A DNA stretch of 8,473 nucleotides from an uncultured Oscillochloris sp. (GTDB lineage Bacteria > Chloroflexota > Chloroflexia > Chloroflexales > Chloroflexaceae): contig CAIRFY010000436.1 of the NCBI GenBank assembly GCA_903877945.1, positions 1 to 8,473 on the forward strand, read 5' to 3'. The notes under the pieces were generated by a model that worked only from the letters and a program-made list of their open reading frames with translations, did not search any database and was not told the DNA's origin. Position numbers and translations under genes: made by a program. Shown here in pieces: positions 5,444 to 8,473 of this stretch. Within the stretch, counting starts at the first letter, position 1. Each line of letters starts with the position of its first letter.

Positions 5444-8244
5444 TGACGCTCTCGTTTATCTTCCCCCCGACCCTCTGGGCGCTGCTGATTCTGCCGCTGA
5501 TCTGGCTGCTGGCATGGCTGACCCGTGCGGTGAACATCGGCCGTATCGGTCGGGCGCGCTACGCTGCGCTGCTGACGTTGCGCAGCCTGATGCTGGCTTC
5601 CCTTGTCCTCGCTCTGGCCGGTACGCAGGTGGTACGTGCGGTGAACGATACCGCCGTGGTTTTCCTGATCGACGGCAGCGACTCCCTGGCCCCCGCCCTG
5701 CGCGAGCGCGCCCTGGCCTATGTCAACGCGGCTCTGGCCGCCGCTGGCCCACGTGACCAAGCCGCCGTGGTGGTCTTCGGCGGATCGCCCGCAGTCGAGC
5801 GGGCCACCGCTCCCGCCACGCCCCTGCGCCGCCTCAACTCGGTTGTGCGTGGCAGCCGCACCAACATCGCTGATGCGATCCAGCTCGGCCTGGCCCTGCT
5901 GCCCGCCGATGCCCAGAAACGCATGGTGCTGCTCTCGGACGGCGGCGAGAACGCCGGTCGTGCCGCCGATGCGGCCCGCCTCGCCGCCATGCGCGGCGTG
6001 CCAATTGAGGTGGTGCCTCTGGCCGGGGCAAACGGCGCTGATGTGCTGATCGCCGCCCTGATCACCCCCGGCGATGCCCGCGAAGGTCAGGATCTCCCTG
6101 TCCGCGTCCGCATCCTGAGCAGCGTCGTCGGCCCAGCCCGCATCGAGATTTTCGCTGATGGCCAGGTGGTCGCCACCCAGGATGTGCAACTCCCCGTCGG
6201 CCCCAGCGAGTTCAGCCTGAGCCTGCCCGCCGGGCAGGCCGGATTCCGCCGCATTGAGGCGCACATTGAGGCTCCCGCCGACACCCAGCCGCTCAATAAT
6301 CACGCTGCCGCCTTTACCCAGGTAGCTGGCCCGCCGCGCATCCTGCTCGTTGCCTCGGCAGCCGACCGGGCCGCGCCCCTCCAGGCTGCCCTGTCCGCCA
6401 CTAGTCTGCGCGTCGAACTGATCTCGCCTGCCCAACTGCCCGCCGACCAGGCCCGCCTGCACGACTACGCCGCCGTCATCCTCGTCGATGTCCTCGCATC
6501 CGCCGTGCCCGAGGTCGCCCAGGTTGCCCTCGCCACCTATGTGCGCGAACAGGGCGGTGGTCTGGCGATGATCGGCGGGGCCGAGTCCTTTGGTGCCGGT
6601 GGCTGGCGCCGCACCGCCATCGCCGATGTGCTGCCAGTTGAGCTTGACCCGCCAGCCACGCAGAATCGGCCCGACCTCGCACTCGCCCTGGTGATCGACC
6701 GCAGCGGCAGTATGAGTGAGCCGGTGAACAACGGGCGCACCAAGCTCGCCCTGGCAAAAGAGGCCGTCTATCAGGCCACCCTTGGCCTCGCTCGCAGCGA
6801 CCAGATCGGCGTCTTTGCGTTCGACGATCTGGCCCTGACGGTCGTGCCAATGCAGATCCTCCCCGACCTGCTGGCTATCGAGGATGCCCTGAGTACGGTG
6901 AGCGACGGTGGCGGCACCAACATCCGCACCGGGATCGACCTGGCCGCCAAGGCGATCTCCCAGGTGGACGCCCGCGTCAGGCATGTGATCCTGCTGACCG
7001 ACGGGCAGGCCGATAGCAACTACGCCGACCTGATCGATCAAATGCGCGCCTCTGGCGTGACGATCACGATTGTCTCCATCGGTGCCAACGCCAACCCGAA
7101 CCTGGCGGCGATTGCCCGCCGGGGCGGCGGAGCCTTCTATCGCGTGGAGAGCGCCGCTGATGTGCCGCAGATCTTCCTCGCTGAGACGGTGCGCGTTGCC
7201 CAGCGCGATAGCGTCGAGGAGACATTTACCCCCACCGTCGCCCTGCCCGCGCCGCCGGTGCGCGACCTCGGCGGTCTGCCGAGGCTCTACGGCTACAACG
7301 CGACAGCGTCCCGCGCTGCCGCCCGCACCCTGCTGGTCGCCCCCAACGACGCGCCAATCCTGGCAACCTGGCAGTATGGCCTGGGCCGCAGCCTGGCCTG
7401 GACGAGCGATCTGAAAGGGCAGTGGGCGAAGGATCTGATCGCCTGGTCGGGCTTCCCGCGCCTGGCCTCGGGGATTGTCGATGCCCTGCTGCCCCCGCCC
7501 AGCAGCGACTTGCTCTCGCTGGAGGCGCGCAGCGACGGCCCCCAGGCCACCTTCGACCTGACCGCCAGCGCCGCCGACGGTACGCCTCTGACCTCGGCGT
7601 CAATCCAGGGCCGTCTGCTCGACCCGACCGGCAAGCCGTCGGCCCTGAACTTTACCCAGGTTGGGCCGGGCCGCTACCGCGCCGTCATATCCGCCGACAT
7701 GCCCGGCGTCTACTTGTCCCAGGTAGTTGCGACCGATACCAAGGGGCAGCCAATTGGCTCAGCCAGCGGCGGCCTCGTGGTGAGCTACTCACCCGAGTAC
7801 GGCCCGCGTAACAGCGACCCCACCTTGCTAACGGGCCTCGCCGACCTGACCGGCGGGCGCAGCAACCCGCCGCCCGCCAGCCTGTTTGAGCCGACGGGCC
7901 AACAGGTTGGTCAAGTAAGCGAGATTGGTCTGGCGCTGCTCTGGCTGGCCCTCTGCCTATGTCCCCTGGACATCGCCCTGCGCCGGGTGTTCCTGCGCCG
8001 TGACGCCTTCACCCTGCCGCCGCGCCGCCCCCGATCCACCCCCACACCCGCCGCCGAAGACGAGGCGATGATCCGGCTCCATGCCGCCCGCGCTCGCGCC
8101 CGCCGTCCTTCTCCCGCCCCCGTGGTTGCCCCCGCGCCGCCCACGCCGCCGCCCAGCGAGGCTGCGCCGCCAGAGCATGCGCCCGCGCCAGATGGCGACT
8201 CCGTCTCCAGTCTACTCGCCTCCAAGCGGCGGCGGCGGGAGTGA
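5443..8244 (+). CDS. Membrane-anchored double-VWA protein with GATase1-like domain
   Basis: This 933-residue protein is probably a surface-exposed adhesion or complex-assembly factor. The N-terminus (about 1-65) resembles the BatA aerotolerance-type leader: two helices at about 10-28 and 43-62 around a basic loop. VWA domain 1 (about 70-200) has a full metal-binding MIDAS set: DGSDS (Asp77), Thr140 and Asp166. A beta-rich segment (about 205-295) follows, then a GATase1-like Rossmann fold (about 298-402, GGGLAMIGGAESFGAGG) with no nucleophile cysteine, so it is unlikely to be an active amidotransferase. VWA domain 2 (about 411-585) also has a full MIDAS: DRSGSMS (Asp419), Thr492 and Asp520. 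An Ig-like region (about 690-785) precedes a third helix (826-845) and a Pro/Ala-rich cytosolic tail ending KRRRRE. By charge, residues 66-825 face outside. The start is fixed by AAGAGG at 5429-5434. No MoxR ATPase or other bat-operon partner lies in the window, so the client is unknown. Confidence 0.92.
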   Translation: MTLSFIFPPTLWALLILPLIWLLAWLTRAVNIGRIGRARYAALLTLRSLMLASLVLALAGTQVVRAVNDTAVVFLIDGSDSLAPALRERALAYVNAALAAAGPRDQAAVVVFGGSPAVERATAPATPLRRLNSVVRGSRTNIADAIQLGLALLPADAQKRMVLLSDGGENAGRAADAARLAAMRGVPIEVVPLAGANGADVLIAALITPGDAREGQDLPVRVRILSSVVGPARIEIFADGQVVATQDVQLPVGPSEFSLSLPAGQAGFRRIEAHIEAPADTQPLNNHAAAFTQVAGPPRILLVASAADRAAPLQAALSATSLRVELISPAQLPADQARLHDYAAVILVDVLASAVPEVAQVALATYVREQGGGLAMIGGAESFGAGGWRRTAIADVLPVELDPPATQNRPDLALALVIDRSGSMSEPVNNGRTKLALAKEAVYQATLGLARSDQIGVFAFDDLALTVVPMQILPDLLAIEDALSTVSDGGGTNIRTGIDLAAKAISQVDARVRHVILLTDGQADSNYADLIDQMRASGVTITIVSIGANANPNLAAIARRGGGAFYRVESAADVPQIFLAETVRVAQRDSVEETFTPTVALPAPPVRDLGGLPRLYGYNATASRAAARTLLVAPNDAPILATWQYGLGRSLAWTSDLKGQWAKDLIAWSGFPRLASGIVDALLPPPSSDLLSLEARSDGPQATFDLTASAADGTPLTSASIQGRLLDPTGKPSALNFTQVGPGRYRAVISADMPGVYLSQVVATDTKGQPIGSASGGLVVSYSPEYGPRNSDPTLLTGLADLTGGRSNPPPASLFEPTGQQVGQVSEIGLALLWLALCLCPLDIALRRVFLRRDAFTLPPRRPRSTPTPAAEDEAMIRLHAARARARRPSPAPVVAPAPPTPPPSEAAPPEHAPAPDGDSVSSLLASKRRRRE

Positions 8245-8264
8245 TGATCTGAACTTGTTGGCAC

Positions 8265-8365
8265 TACCGCAAAAGTAACGCTCTGAAGCGTCCTGTCATT
8301 CTGAGCGAAGCGAAGAATCCCGGTCGGGATTCTTCGCTCAGAATGACAGCGTTATTTTTGCGGTA
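8265..8365. repeat. Palindromic repeat E, terminator-like
   Basis: A 101-bp palindrome lies 20 bases after the VWA stop codon. Outer arms 8265-8282 and 8348-8365 pair over 18 bp with one G.T wobble. Next, CTGTCATTCTGA (8293-8304) pairs with 8338-8349, and the tip is a perfect 12-bp stem (8310-8321 with 8326-8337) closed by GGTC. The only large irregularity in the inner stem is a five-base bulge made by a GCGAA duplication (8305-8309). The right arm reads GTTATTTTTG, so on the plus strand a long stem is followed by a T-rich run that could act as a terminator for the VWA gene. The CATTCTGAGCGAAGCGAAG core is, from memory, a repeat type common in Chloroflexota. Conceptual translation of this stretch on the minus strand gives a 65-codon frame that is only the repeat. 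Confidence 0.82.
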
Positions 8366-8384
8366 TTGTGGGTAAAGATATGCC

Positions 8385-8473
8385 TCTAAGGCATGTTTCA
8401 ATCTAGCTTGACAGTTCAGCGATGAAACGATGACGCGGTGAGGCGTTCCGTATCGCCTCATCGCCTCATCGCA
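8385..8473. repeat. Palindromic repeat A, second copy (cut by window end)
   Basis: Bases 8385-8472 are identical to 1-88, in the same orientation; the last base differs (A here, C at 89). The copy contains the outer and inner left arms and two full TCGCCTCA units (8453-8468), then reads TCGCA where copy 1 continues with a third unit. The right half lies beyond the window, so the hairpin can only be inferred from copy 1. It begins 20 bases after repeat E, with ATGCC just upstream forming a small extra inverted match to GGCAT. Confidence 0.85.

Noticed and set aside
5392..7041. Long minus-strand open frame (549 codons) antisense to the VWA gene
   Set aside because: It mirrors a well-supported coding region with recognisable domains. 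Its Gly/Gln/Asp/His-rich product matches no family, and it starts and ends without ribosome-site or domain support.
8264..8461. 65-codon minus-strand frame at the right end
   Set aside because: It is a translation of repeats E and A; peptides such as VILSEESRPGFFASLRMT are a familiar artefact of this repeat type.

Overview
The window looks like chromosomal DNA from a filamentous anoxygenic phototroph-type Chloroflexota (Chloroflexales, the Chloroflexus/Oscillochloris group). This is an inference from three things. The DNA is GC-rich with GC-ending codons, it encodes a very long soluble multi-GAF histidine kinase and a BatA-like double-VWA membrane protein, and its gaps are full of C/T-rich and 'GTCATTCTGAGCGAAG'-type hairpin repeats of a kind I associate with these genomes. 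No rRNA, tRNA, CRISPR array, transposase or phage gene is visible.

Layout. Positions 1-307 hold no gene but two abutting palindromic repeats (A and B). Positions 308-3904 (minus strand) encode an orphan cytosolic sensor histidine kinase with about five GAF domains, a PAS domain and a complete HisKA/HATPase core. Positions 3905-4278 are a divergent intergenic region: a minus-strand sigma70-like promoter for the kinase, a palindromic insertion (C) bracketed by a perfect 13-bp direct repeat, and a very good plus-strand promoter (TTGACG-N17-TATAAT). The plus-strand promoter drives a small three-helix membrane protein (4279-4758), followed after 105 bp by a TfoX N-terminal-domain protein (4864-5190). 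A short stretch with coding-like composition but no credible start (5126-5337) may be a gene relic. A near-continuous 102-bp palindrome (D, 5342-5443) then runs exactly up to the start codon of a 933-residue membrane-anchored protein with two VWA domains and a GATase1-like domain (5443-8244). After it come a long terminator-like palindrome (E, 8265-8365) and the start of a second copy of repeat A (8385-8473, cut by the window end).

How the genes relate. There is no obvious shared pathway. The kinase has no adjacent response regulator, the membrane protein and the TfoX-like protein could be co-transcribed, and the VWA protein stands alone. The most unusual property of the window lies between the genes: all four larger gaps carry a 100-150-bp palindrome built as an outer pair of arms enclosing a different inner hairpin, and a related inner core appears inside two different outer arms. 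This suggests an active or recently active population of non-coding palindromic elements. I see no evidence for a new protein-based system such as a defence island.
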